From Begonia masoniana (taxonomy: Eukaryota > Streptophyta > Magnoliopsida > Cucurbitales > Begoniaceae), in contig CM039503.1 in assembly GCA_022432975.1 (NCBI GenBank), forward strand, positions 48,897,259 through 48,961,258: a stretch of DNA of 64,000 nt, in the 5' to 3' direction. Shown in pieces: positions 37,284-49,643 of the stretch. The translations under genes were made by a program, and so were the position numbers. The notes beneath the pieces were generated by a model, which saw only the letters and a program-made list of their open reading frames with translations, was not told where the DNA came from and ran no database searches. Every line of letters starts with the position of its first letter. The first letter of the stretch is position 1.

Positions 37284-40200
37284 TGTAACGCCCCGAATTC
37301 CCTGAACCCGGTTCGTCACACAAAACCCGTACACGAACTAAAAACTTCATTCATAATTTAAAATTTTGCAGCGGAATTAATTTAAGTAACTTAGAGTTAA
37401 ACAAAACCATAAAGTGTTTGGATAATCGGATAAAATGTTCGAGATAAATCGACCAAAAGAAATAAAGGTTTAAATCACAAAACACTATTAAAACTCTAAA
37501 GACCACCACATCTGCCGGTGGAAAAAATCAACGGAAGAAGCAGACACAGCAAATATAAGACTCCTGCCGATGACGTGGACCTGAAGACTTGGAACTGAAA
37601 GACATTTCTCGGCGGCTGCACCTACCGATGACGTCAACACAACTTCATCTGCCGATGGACGTCAACACAATTTCATCTGCCGATGACGTCAGCACAACTT
37701 CATCTGCCGATGACGTCAACACGATTTCATCTGCCGATGACATCAGCACAACTTCATCTGCCGATGAAGTCAACATGACTTCATCTGCCGATAGAAATGG
37801 GTCTATATCTATCGATAGAAATAAGGCTACATCTTCCGATGCCATTACTGATCTGGCTACTCCTAATTATACAACATGACTTCATCTGCCGATGAAGTCA
37901 ACATGACTTCATCTGCCGATGAAGTCAACATGACTTCATCTGCCGATGAAGTCAACATGACTTCATCTGCCGATGAAGTCAACATGACTTCATCTGCCGA
38001 TGAAGTCAACATGACTTCATCTGCCGATGAAGTCAACATGACTTCATCTGCCGATGAAGTCAACATGACTTCATCTGCCGATGAAGTCAACATGACTTCA
38101 TCTGCCGATGAAGTCAACATGACTTCATCTGCCGATGAAGTCAACATGACTTCATCTGCCGATGAAGTCAACATGACTTCATCTGCCGATGAAGTCAACA
38201 TGACTTCATCTGCCGATGAAGTCAACATGACTTCATCTGCCGATGAAGTCAACATGACTTCATCTGCCGATGAAGTCAACATGACTTCATCTGCCGATGA
38301 AGTCAACATGACTTCATCTGCCGATGAAGTCAACATGACTTCATCTGCCGATGAAGTCAACATGACTTCATCTGCCGATGAAGTCAACATGACTTCATCT
38401 GCCGATGAAGTCAACATGACTTCATCTGCCGATGAAGTCAACATGACTTCATCTGCCGATGAAGTCAACATGACTTCATCTGCCGATGAAGTCAACATGA
38501 CTTCATCTGCCGATGAAGTCAACATGACTTCATCTGCCGATGAAGTCAACATGACTTCATCTGCCGATGAAGTCAACATGACTTCATCTGCCGATGAAGT
38601 CAACATGACTTCATCTGCCGATGAAGTCAACATGACTTCATCTGCCGATGAAGTCAACATGACTTCATCTGCCGATGAAGTCAACATGACTTCATCTGCC
38701 GATGAAGTCAACATGACTTCATCTGCCGATAGAAATGGGTCTATATCTATCGATAGAAATAAGGCTACATCTTCCGATGCCATTACTGAAGACATCATCC
38801 GATAGAAATTTGGATACACCTACCGATAGACATCTCTTTCCGGTAGGTTCAAACTACTCAACTTCTGCCGATAGAATGCATCTACCGACAGATAACAAAA
38901 CACATCCCATCTACCGATAGATTCAGGGCGACATTCTGGCTACTCCTAATTATACAATATAACTCCATTTATGAAAAAGAATCTATTTGCCTTACTGAAA
39001 TCACTCAGAAAAGGATTCAAACCCATGTATTGCTTAAAATCCAACAAGTGCAAATCTTCAAACCTCAGCGGAATGCCATTATCAAATAATAAAACTCAAT
39101 TTGTTCAAAACACTGAAATCACTACTGTTATGAAAACTCGATCCATCTAAAATAAAGCATTGATAATAAAACCTTCACTCCAACAGACATCAATTAAACT
39201 GCCTCATCAGCTGCCAGAACATTGTGCGGATGCACTCCTCCAACCCAACTAGCCTTCTGTGAACTCAGTAAACACACCTGCTAAAGCTTCTTCACCTACA
39301 TCACAAAACTCATCTATTAGCCTAATGCTAAGCAAGTAAAGCAATAGTGAAATGAAATACTAAATCATAAATTCCTAAACATGCAGTTTCTACTTTTCTC
39401 ATCTCAGTTGCATATTCATCGTTTCTGTACAGATCCCCCTGTGAAATTGGGAGTTAGATCATTTCTCCCAAAGTATAAATATCCACTGGCTCGTTAAGGG
39501 TTGGATTAATTCCCTTAACAGCAAATCTGATACTCATAACTGTTCAGATCCCCCTGTCGGATTGGGAAGCGGATCACTTTTCCCAAAACCTCAATCCACT
39601 GGCTCATTAAGGGTTGGATTAATTCCCTTAACAGCAAATCTGCTTCACGTATTGTTTCAATCAGTTCATTCCTTGCCGATTCAAAATCATGTAAATTCAT
39701 TTTCGTACATTTCAAAATATGATGCATGACAACTGGAAATAAGCACACGAACATACATTAATCCTACTGTTTTGTGATGTAGGCCCGAAGGCACAAACAA
39801 ACTCTACTTACCTGGTCTCCTGGAAATCGCTCGGTTTCAACTACTTGAAAGCCCTGTTCACCTAGTGTCATAAACAGAACACTAATCAGAACTTCACTAA
39901 ATCTCATCCCACACCATTCACGAATCTAAGGAGCTAGCTTAGAACTTCGGGCCATCGCACATTCTTGGTTCAGCACTAAACTCGAACTCAGCTCACTCAC
40001 AGCATTCACCAAGTTACACACGCATTGCACTCCCGCTATCTACTCACTATAATATCGAGAAGATGAATGGAAAACTTACCTAGGTCGAAGGTGAATCTCG
40101 CGAGGAAGATCGCCTAGAGAGCTCGTCTGCCTGAGTTGAAACCCGAAGAGGAAATGGTATGAAATGGTGGCGGCTACAGTGCATTAAACCCAACCCTCTT

Positions 40201-40348
40201 CCCTTAAATACGTTATCCACTCTTTGAAAATTGCAATTTACTCTAATGCCCTTTGCCAAGTTATTTAATAACCCTACTTAATTTATTGACTAATAAAGTG
40301 TATTTTATTAATAATAAAAGAGCTGGTTCGATAGGGCCGGGTGCTACA
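37284..40348 (-). mobile_element. 5' LTR of gypsy B, about 3.06 kb, with internal satellite
   Basis: Plus-strand ends TGTAACGCCCCGAATTCCC and GGGCCGGGTGCTACA. Minus-strand exon 1 ends at 40080 (GTAAGTTTTC), mini-exon 39812-39861 (GTAAGTAGAG), third exon after TGATGTAG near 39295. The 27-bp array at 37876-38730 is inside it. Confidence 0.9.
37876..38730 (-). repeat. 27-bp palindromic satellite, 31.7 copies, essentially identical
   Basis: Each unit is two 10-bp arms, TGACTTCATC and GATGAAGTCA, separated by TGCC inside the unit and ACA between units. Every arm can pair with the neighbour on either side. I saw no variant within the array. Because 27 is a multiple of three, frames stay open on both strands (repeat MTSSADEVN on plus), which is not evidence of coding. 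Diverged units carrying TGACGTCA lie at about 37620-37780. Confidence 0.95.
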
Positions 40349-41457
40349 CATCAAGTACCAGATCCGTGGCATGAATGTGCTCCTCCAACCAGCCTATCCA
40401 TCAACAAGCTCAGAGAATTCACCTGCTGTTACTTCCTCACCTACATCACAAAACTCATCTATTAGCCTAATGCTAAATAAGCAAAGTGATAATGAAATGA
40501 TATGCTGAAACTTAAATCCTAATTATGCAGTTTCTACTTTCTCTTCTCAGTTGCACTTTCGTTCATTCACTGATCTGATCCCTCGATTCCCTTGGGAGTG
40601 AGATCAATTCTCCCAATGTTATACATCATCTTCATCAGTTAAGGGGTGGATGAATTCCCTTAACAGCTGTTCTGATCCCTCAGTTCCCTTGGGAGTGGGA
40701 TCAGTTCTCCCAATGTTATAAATCCTCTTCATCAGTTAAGGGGTGGATTAGTTCCCTTAACAGCCAATGCATTTCAATCTATACCTGCCTTTCCATAACA
40801 TTACATGAAAGTTCATTTTCGTGTTCTTTAAAAAAAACGTGATGCATGACATACAGAAGATACTCAAACATGCATACGCCTAGTATTCTGTGATGTAGGC
40901 CCGAAAGCACACACAATACTTCACTTATCTGGCTCTCTTGGAAATGCTTGGTTTCAACTACTCCAGAAGCTCGCTCACCTAGGGTCATGACAGTACATTA
41001 ATCCAACTCTCACTAAAACTTACCAAAATCAATAAAATGCTTGAGGAAACCGATTGAAACTCTGCTACCCGTGCATTCCCATTTATCACCAAGAACCCGA
41101 ACCTACCCTTAATCACAGCATCCTCAAATCTCCACATGGTATTCTTTTAGTTATCTAATCGCTAAAAAGCAAGAAAGCAAGGAAGACTTACCTAGATTGA
41201 AGGAGAATTGAGCGAGAGAATCGCCTAGAGGGCTCTACTGCTCGAGCTGAAAACCGAAAGAGGGAAATAGGGGATAGTGGCGGCTATGGTGTATTAACAC
41301 TTCCCTTAAATACGTTACCCGTTCTTAAAACCTCACTTTACATAAATGCCCTTGCTTAGTCACTCACTAACCTAATAAATAATTCCCCCTAATTCTTTCA
41401 TAAAATGCACATCATATTTGATAAATTAAATTTAGTTTAGCGGAACCGGGTGCTACA
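40349..41457 (-). mobile_element. Surviving part of the 5' LTR of gypsy C
   Basis: Matches 19150-20256 of the left C LTR and ends at the C-E junction, followed by GTCAT. Its other ~1.04 kb would lie beyond B and is missing. Confidence 0.88.
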
Positions 41458-42096
41458 GTCATCCATCTTCCGGCTGACGTCATCACCTCACCCGATTTCA
41501 TCTGCTGCCTGTATCTTCCGGCTGACGTCATCCATCTTTCGACTGACGTCATCCCCTCATCCGATTTCATTTGCTGCCTATGTCTTCCGCCTGACGTCAT
41601 CCATCTTCCGGCTGACGTCATCTCTGCTTCTACCTTCAAAACTACATCATCCGATAGATTTCTTCCGCCAGTCATCTGACTATGTCTTCCGCCTTTATTT
41701 CTTGTTTTCTACTGCCATTTATAACTGTTATTCAGATTCTTTTTACATTCCTTCCTGCACTCTTCAGATTTCTCCTTGCCCGATATTCTAAATGTCCAAA
41801 GTTTAGTTTACATCTGTCTCCCTGTTTTCTTCAGTCTGTTATTTCCTGTGGTCCAAAACTATCCCGAGTATTCTGATATCCATCTGTTGTGTATCCCGCA
41901 GTTTGGTTTTTACTATTTTTTTTTCTTTCCCGATTGATTTCTACTCCAGAGAACTCTCTCTCTCTGTGTCAATGTTTTAAAAGTAAAATGTTCAAAAAAT
42001 ATATATATATATAGTCTGAGTTTTCTGTTATGTCTTGGAGTGATGGCTTGACCCTCGGACCCCGAACGGGTTCGGGGTGTGGGCCGTCACAAAAGC

Positions 42097-45000
42097 AAAT
42101 ATCAAAGCCCGTTGTTATTTGCTTGCAACCATGTCTGATGTTCTCAGTGCGAAATTTGAAAACTGTGAGACTGGTTATGAGATAATTGAGTCTCTTCAAG
42201 GCATGTTTGGCAGACCGTCTGACCAAGCCCGACATGAAGCAATAAAGAGAGTTATGAACTCTAAGATGAAAGCAGGAGTCCCCGTACGTCAACATGTTCT
42301 GATGATGATCAGTACTATTCATGAAGCTGAAATTAATGGAGCTCATATTGATAAGGCAACACAAGTGGGCATGATTTTAGAAAGCCTAAGCCCATAATTC
42401 CTCCAGTTCAAAAGCAATTATTTCATGAATAAATTGAGTTATGATTTGACTCAGTTGCTGAATGAGCTGACCATTTTTGAGTCTATTTTTGTGGATAAGA
42501 AGAGTGAAGTAAATGTTGTGGAACCATCTTCATCCAATTCTTCTCTTAAGAAGAGAAAGAAATTCCAGAAACAGGCCAAGGGTCAAAAGGGCCAACAACA
42601 GGGATCCCAGAAGCTCAAGAAAAAGAACAAGTCAAACAAGGGAAGCTCAAACCATCTAAAGTCTAAAGAAAAATGTTTTCATTGTGGGGTAGATGGCCAT
42701 TGGAAGAGAAACTGTAAGCAGTATCTCGAGGAGCTAAAAAAGAAAAAAGGTAAATTTGATTTACTTGTTACTGAGTCTTGTTTGGTTGAAAGTGATTTAT
42801 CACCCTGGATAATTGATTCAGGTGCGACTAATCATGTTTGTTGTTCTTTGCAGATGCTAAACTCCTACATGAGACTAGCTGATGGAGAATTCACCCTCAG
42901 AGTTGGCAACGAGGCGGTTGTTTCAGCTTCAGTAATGGGAGAAGCCAATATTTATTTTGAGAACAATAAATATTTGTTTTTAGAAAACATTTATTTTATT
43001 CCAAGGTTTACTAGAAACCTCATTTCTGTTTCTCGAATAATTGAACAATTATATGTTATTTCTTTCAATAATAATGCAGTTATTATTTCTCGAAATAGTT
43101 AAAATATTTGTTCAGACTCAATGGAAAATGACTTTTATATGATAAGACACATCATAAGTTCATCACTATTGAATACTGAAATGTTCAAAGTTGAATTGCC
43201 TAAATCCAAGAAGCAAAAGATTTCTCATACTGATGATACATATCTTTGGCACCTAAGACTTGGTCATATTAATCTTGATATAATTAACAGACTTGTTAAG
43301 GATGGTCCTTTAAAAGATCTAACAGTTGGATCTTTACCTATCTGTGAATCATGTTTAGAAGGTAAAATGACCAAGAGGTCCTTTATTGGAAAGGGCCAAA
43401 GAGCTCAAGAAACACTTGAGCTAATACATTCAAATGTATGTGGCCCAATATCTACATGGGCTAGAGGTGGCTATGAGTACTTTGTGACATTCATAGATGA
43501 TTACTCAAGATATGGATATACTTACCTGATTTAGCTTAAGTCTGAAACTTTTAGAAAGTTTCAAGATTTTAAAGCTGAAGTTGAGAACCAATTAGGTAAG
43601 ACAATCAAGTGTCTTCAATCAGATCGAGGTGGTGAGTACCTTGACAGTGAATTCAAGGATTATCTGTTAGAAAATAGGATAGTTTCCCAACTAACAACAC
43701 CAAGCACGCCTCAGCAAAATAGTGTTGCTGAAAGAAGAAATTGAATATTGCTTAATATGGTAAGATCCATGATGAGCTATTCCTCTCTTCCAAAATCGTT
43801 TTGGGGATATGCTTTACAAATAGGAACCTATATACTTAATGTAGTTCCATCTAAGTCTATACCTAAAACACCCTTAGAGTTGTGGAGTGGTCACAAACGT
43901 AGTTTGAGACACTTTCGTATATGGGGTTGTCCAGCACATGTGCTAGTAGGTAAGACTGGGAAGTTGGAACCAAGAACTGAGGTTTGCATGTTTGTTGGAT
44001 ATGCGGTAGGTACGAGAGGAAGTTTGTTTTATAGTCATCAAGATAATAAGGTATTTGTATCGACAAATGCCACATTTCTAGAGCATGACTATATAACAAA
44101 TTACAAACTTCATAGTAAGATCGTCTTAGAAGAGATTCGATCTGACCAGGTTAGACCTGTTACAACAACAGTTGTTGATTCACGAATTACAAGAAACACC
44201 ACTCTTTCTAGTCAACCTATCATTACACTTCGTCGTAGCGATAGGGTAGTACGACTACCATCTCGATATCGACACGATGGTGAAGCACAAGTTGCTATCA
44301 CCGATGATGGGAAGGATGATCCATTGACATATAGATGTGCAATGGAAGACTCTGACAAAGATGCATGGCTTGAAGCTATGAAACTTGAAATGAAATCTAT
44401 GTATTCTAACTCAGTCTGGGATCTTGTAGATTTACCTAAAAGGGTAAAACCCATTGGGTGTAAATGGATCTACAAGAGGAAACTTGGAATAGACGGGAAT
44501 GTAGAGACATTCAAAGCTAGACTGGTGGCTAAGGGTTATACCCAAAAGGAAGGGATTGACTGTGAAGAAACTTTCTCACCAGTCACAATGCTCAAGTCTA
44601 TTCGTATTCTGTTTTCCATAGCTGCTCATTATGATTATGAGATTTGGCAGATGGACGTCAAGACAGCTATTTTGAATAGCCATCTTGAGGAGACTATCTA
44701 CATGGAGCAGCCAGAGGGTTTCATAGCACAGAATGAAAAACAAAAGGTTTATAAATTGTATAGTTCTATTTATGGACTCAAGTAAGCATCCAGATCATGG
44801 AATATGAGATTTGATGATGCGATCAAATCTTATGGATTTGTGCAATGTCTTGATGAGTCTTGTGTATACAAGCTCTTTAAGGATAAGCAAGTGATTTTTC
44901 TAATTCTTTATGTCGATGACATTCTACTTATTGGGAATAATGTAGGATTATTATCAGACATAAAAGCTTGGTTGGCTAAGCAATTCAAATGAAAGATTTG

Positions 45001-45894
45001 GGAGAAGTGAGCTATATTCTTGGGATTCGTCTATTTAGATATCGCAAGAATAAGTTGTTAGCCTTGTCTCAGGTATTGTATATTGACAAGATGCTCGTCA
45101 GATATTCAATGTAGAACTTTAAGAAGGGTAATTTACCTTCTCGTCATGGAGTTACTCTTTCTCAGAAGCAGTGTCCTGACACGCCTCAAAAGGAAGAGGA
45201 TATGAGATGCTATCCATTTGCATCAGCAGTTGGTAGCTTGATGTATGCTATGTTATGCACAAGACCTAACATTTGCTATGCAGTAGGGATAGTTAGCCAT
45301 TTTCAGTCTAATCCAGGATTAGATCACGGGATAGCAGTCAAGCACATTCTCAAGTATCTTAGGAGAACGAGAAATTATATGCTTGTATATTCTAGTAGGG
45401 ATTTGATTCCTACAGGATATACAGATTCTGATTTTCAATATGATATAGATGATCGAAAGTCGATATCTGGATCAGTATTTACTCTTGGTGGTGGAGCCAT
45501 CTTTTGGAGAAGTACCAAACAAGGAGGAGTTTCTGACTCGACTATGGAAGCCGAGTACATAGCTGCTTCAGAAGCAGCTAAAGAAGCTGTTTGGCTCCGC
45601 AAGTTCTTTAGTGATCTGGAAGTTGTTCCAGATATGAATAAACCACTCACACTTTATTGTGATAATAGTGGTGCAGTGGCAAATTCTAAAGAACCGAGAA
45701 GCCACAAAAGATCAAAGCATATAGAAAGAAAATATCATCTAATTAGTGAGATCGTGCAACGTGGAGACGTCGCCGTTTTAAAGATTCCAACCACATAGAA
45801 TCTTGCAGATCCCTTCACCAAGACGTTGTCTGCAAAGAGTTTTGATAAACATCTTGAAGAATTAGGGATTAGAGACATGTCTCATTTGCTTTAG
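42097..45894 (+). pseudogene. Copia gag-pol, main part, many stops and a frameshift
   Basis: In order: rest of gag; CCHC knuckle CFHCGVDGHWKRNC (about 42674-42715); protease WIIDSGATNHVC (about 42808); integrase zinc region HLRLGH...CESC (about 43251-43350); core FIDDYSRY, QSDRGGEY and E in NSVAERR (about 43485-43738); RT with LYVDDILLIGN (about 44910); RNase H to ADPFTK (about 45810). In-frame stops occur near 42395, 43100, 43532, 43743, 44784, 45113 and 45796, and a 1-nt loss near 44990 shifts the frame. Several stops look like CAG/CAA/CGA turned to TAG/TAA/TGA, the pattern of decay at methylated DNA. Not functional. Confidence 0.92.
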
Positions 45895-45908
45895 GGCAAG
45901 TGAGAGAT

Positions 45909-47790
45909 TGTTGGGAATAATGTGCCCAACAAGCAAATGTTATGAACATTTTTATTGCTGTAATTAATAAATAAATTTGATGATTAATTTTTATGTTTGC
46001 ATTATTCGATATGCTTTATAAATTGAAAGAAAAATCCTTGATTATTTATGCAATTTTAAATTTACATATATGTTGATATATGTGAGATTAAATTTAAAAA
46101 GAAATAATCACAATAGTCCATGACTTATATTTGAAGTATAGGATCTTCAAATTAATAAAGTCATAAATATAGTTCACTTCGTTGAGAACGTATAGTCATA
46201 TCCCGACTATATATGTAGTGTCATAAAGTGATTGTATTTTATATAATATAGGACTGGACCAGATGAAATTATAATGTTCTTATAATATCCGTTAAATGAA
46301 GAACAATTAATTTTATTATAATGATGGTCATATATATATGATCTTAATTCATCGTATTTAGTAGACTCCTATTTCATTTTAATTTATTCTTTAATTTACT
46401 CGGTACAGTTTTGTATGAGTTGCATTACATAAACCTTGTATTTTGAGAATAAATTAAATGAGTATCTGGGAATGCTAACATTGATACAACGAAATTCATA
46501 ATACAAGATTCTCTTGTTTGTTAGTTCAAGAATTGAATAATTAGCGCGCAAATTCATAAATGTTATGAATTAATTATTCAATCAAGAACTAATGGTAGTC
46601 AAGGATAAAGATGTAATATGAGAGGTTAACAGATTTTATACCTAACTCTATTACGAATCTTAATGGAGGATTAATACATATGTAATGACTATATCAATGG
46701 ACATTATTTTGAGTAAATATACTTTATAGTTCTAAGAGTGCAACTCTAGGTATTTAGTGGAATTACTCTAGAGTTAATAATTGTGTTATTTAATATAAAG
46801 AGTTTATATTAATTAACAAATATTATTGGAACTTAGAACTATAGGTCCATCAGTCCCTCTGTTATCTTATATCATTATTTAATGTCCATGTTAGAAGAAT
46901 AAATATATAAATGATTAATAATGATTAATCATTTATAAACACTCAAATGAATATATTGTTATTCAAAATATATAAATAATTTTTATATTTTGAATTCAAA
47001 ATAAAATATCTCATTAGATGAGATATTTTTAAGGGATTTGAATTAGATTTGAAGAATCTCATCAGATTAGATTTGATCTTCAAATTTAAAGTGGTTATGT
47101 AACAAACTATCAAATCAGATTTTTGAAATTTGAATAAAAGTAGATCTGAAAAATCTGATCAAATTAGATTTGATCTACAGTTGACTTATAGTTTGTTTAC
47201 TATTTAAAAGTAGATCTGAAAAGTCTCATAAGATGAGATTATCTTAAAAAGTAGTTTTCATAAATATATTCTAAAAACTGTTTTTAGATTATATGATTAA
47301 TAGATAAATTTGATTTACTCGATAAATCAACTGTTAATCAAATTAGATTTGATTAGATACGATTTATTTTTAAAAATTATTTTTTATTAAAATAAATCTA
47401 AAAATTGATTTTAAAACAAATCTATAAAATTGTCAAATGTGACCGAGAAGAACTGAGAAAAAAGGGAAAAATAAGAAATAGAGAGCAAATCCCTAGAGAA
47501 CAAGGTGTGACCATTTCCTTATTCGATTTTAAAAAAAAAACGTTTTCTAAATCGCAAGAAGAGCGACGTCTCATGTGTTGAGAACACGTCTCTCCACAAA
47601 TATAAAGAGTGTGTATTCTTGTACGAGAGCCGCACACAGCAGTCAAGGAAATTTAAGGTAAAGATCTTCAGAGATAAGACACTCGACCAGTTTCAAGTCT
47701 TCACGGGAAAAACACCTGTCCTGAGTTAAAGGCTGTTAAGATCAGGCGGGAGTACCTGAGTGAAAAGGCGTATGCTCTAAATAACTACTT
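45909..47790 (+). mobile_element. Copia 3' LTR, downstream end lost
   Basis: Starts TGTTGGGAATAATGTGCCCA right after a polypurine-like tract. Continues through AT-rich U3 to a putative leader near 47580-47770 with CAAATATAAAGAGTG. The expected CCTACA end is not found; palindromic sequence begins at about 47791. Confidence 0.8.
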
Positions 47791-48660
47791 TAAATTTGAA
47801 GATCAAATCTCATCTGATGAGATTCTTCAAATCTAATTCAAATCCCTTAAAACATTCTCATCTAATGAGATATTTTTAAGGGATTTGAATTAGATTTGAA
47901 GAATCTCATCAGATTAGATTTGATCTTCAAATTTAAAGTGGTTATGTAACAAACTATCAAATCAGATTTTTGAAATTTGAATAAAAGTAGATCTGAAAAA
48001 TCTGATCAAATTAGATTTGATTAGATACGATTTATTTTTAAGGGATTTGAATTAGATTTGAAGAATCTCATCAGATTAGATTTGATCTTCAAATTTAAAG
48101 TGGTTATGTAACAAACTATCAAATCAGATTTTTGAAATTTGAATAAAAGTAGATCTGAAAAATCTGATCAAATTAGATTTGATCTTCAAATTTAAAGTGG
48201 TTATGTAACAAACTATCAAATCAGATTTTTGAAATTTGAATAAAAGTAGATCTGAAAAATCTGATCAAATTAGATTTGATCTTCAAATTTAAAGTGGTTA
48301 TGTAACAAACTATCAAATCAGATTTTTGAAATTTGAATAAAAGTAGATCTGAAAAATCTGATCAAATTAGATTTGAAGAATCTCATCAGATTAGATTTGA
48401 TCTTCAAATTTAAAGTGGTTATGTAACAAACTATCAAATCAGATTTTTGAAATTTGAATAAAAGTAGATCTGAAAAATCTGATCAAATTAGATTTGAAGA
48501 ATCTCATCAGATTAGATTTGATCTTCAAATTTAAAGTGGTTATGTAACAAACTATCAAATCAGATTTTTGAAATTTGAATAAAAGTAGATCTGAAAAATC
48601 TGATCAAATTAGATTTGATCTTCAAATTTAAAGTGGTTATGTAACAAACTATCAAATCAG
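47791..48660. repeat. Palindrome plus seven-copy 97/121-bp tandem array from the copia LTR
   Basis: 47791-47940 is a near-palindrome centred near 47865. Forward copies of an LTR segment then recur, with GTGGTTATGTAACAAACTATC at about 47938, 48100, 48197, 48294, 48415, 48536 and 48633. Spacings are 97 or 121 bp (one of 162), the extra 24 bp being GAAGAATCTCATCAGATTAG plus TTT-side bases. The source unit is near 47030-47190 in the LTR. Confidence 0.85.
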
Positions 48661-49643
48661 ATTTTCCAGATCTACTTTTATTCAAATTTCAAAAAATCTG
48701 ATTTTATAGTTTGTTAAATAACTACTTTAAATTTGAAGATCAAATCTCATCTGATGAGATTCTTCAAATCTAATTCAATTAGCAGTTGATTTATCGAGTA
48801 AATTAAATTTATCGATTAATCATATAATCTAAAAACAGTTTTTAGAATATATTTATGAAAACAACTTTTCAAGATAATCTCATCTTATAAGATTATTCAG
48901 ATCTACTTTTAAACATTAAACAAACTATAAGTCAATTGTAGATCAAATCTAATCAAATCAGATTTTCCAGATCTACTTTTATTCAAATTTCAAAAAATCT
49001 GATTTTATAGTTTGTTAAATAACTACTTTAAATTTGAAGATCAAATCTCATCTGATGAGATTCTTCAAATCTAATTCAAATCCCTTAAAACATTCTCATC
49101 TAATGAGATATTTTTTTTTGAATTCAAAATATAAAAACTATTTATATATTTTGAATCACAATATATTCCTTTGAGTGTCTATAAATGATTAATCATTTAT
49201 ATATTTATTCTTGTAACATGGAAATTAAATAGTGATATAAGATAACAGAGGGACCGATGGACCTATAGTTCTAAGCTCCAATAATATTTGTTAATTAATA
49301 TAAACTCTTTATATTAAATAACACAATTATTAACTCTAGAGTAATTCCACTAAATACCTAGAGTTGCACTCTTAGAACTATAAAGTATATTTACTCAAAG
49401 TAATGTCCATTGATATAGTCATTACATATGTATTAATCCAGCATTAAGATTCGTAATAGAGCTAGGTATAAAATCTGTTAACCTCTCATATTACATCTTT
49501 ATCCTTGACTACCATTAGTTCTTGATTGAATAATTAATTCATAATATTTATGAATTTGCGCACTAATTATTCAATTCCTGAACTAACAAACAAGAGAATC
49601 TTGTATTGTGGATTTCATTGTATCAATGTTAGCATTCCCAGCT
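48661..49643 (-). mobile_element. Inverted copia LTR copy, cut by element H
   Basis: 48661-49640 is the reverse complement of about 46450-47340 with scattered differences and one local duplication. It breaks at GCATTCCCAG, and the next LTR bases are not seen because element H follows at 49644. Together with the forward LTR it makes a large inverted repeat. Confidence 0.85.

Larger units (their letters stand above)
31786..40348 (-). mobile_element. Gypsy chromovirus 'B', inserted in the 5' LTR of C
   Basis: Truncated 3' LTR 31786-32610, polypurine region 32611-32640, gag-pol 32646-37127, PBS 37268-37280, full 5' LTR 37284-40348. C's LTR resumes at 40349 with CATCA, the probable TSD; its partner would lie in the missing part. 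The overlapping 825 bp of the two B LTRs differ at about three sites by eye. Confidence 0.9.
18111..41457 (-). mobile_element. Gypsy chromovirus 'C', inserted in E, heavily disrupted
   Basis: Left (3') LTR 18111-20256, pol remnant 20292-21862, then D. The outer part of the right (5') LTR survives at 40349-41457. Flanks are GACAT (18106-18110) and GTCAT (41458-41462), a 5-bp TSD with one difference. The gag, protease, RT, PBS and the first ~1.04 kb of the right LTR are absent from the window. Confidence 0.85.
15913..42091 (+). mobile_element. Solo LTR 'E', split by the gypsy C/D/B/A nest; TSD AAAGC
   Basis: Starts TGTAACACCCGGCATTTAAT and ends GTGGGCCGTCACA. AAAGC is at 15908-15912 and 42092-42096. 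LTR sequence occupies 15913-18110 and 41458-42091 (about 2.8 kb). Splice-like signals: donor 16307, mini-exon 16518-16565, acceptor before 17094. The downstream zone holds at least seven TGACGTCA octamers, some on each side of the C insertion. Confidence 0.88.
8588..47790 (+). mobile_element. Ty1/copia retrotransposon, decayed, split by nested insertions
   Basis: Parts in order: LTR-like DNA ending CCTACA (9243); PBS (9246-9259); leader; gag start (15719-15912); rest of gag-pol (42097-45894); polypurine-like GGGCAAGTGAGAGAT (45894-45908); 3' LTR starting TGTTGGGAATAATG (45909). Gag reads continuously across insertion E (TSD AAAGC), and the leader resumes across insertion G (TSD TATTA), which ties the pieces together. 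The 5' boundary is unknown: the sequence before 9243 does not visibly match the 3' LTR, which has lost its end in a rearrangement near 47.8 kb. Confidence 0.8.

Noticed and set aside
37876..38730. CRISPR-like array
   Set aside because: Direct repeats have no variable spacers; the 3- and 4-base gaps are constant, and the host is a plant.
37863..38819. Open frames on both strands with MTSSADEVN / DEVMLTSSA repeats
   Set aside because: A 27-bp non-coding array keeps frames open on both strands; no start context, domain or promoter.
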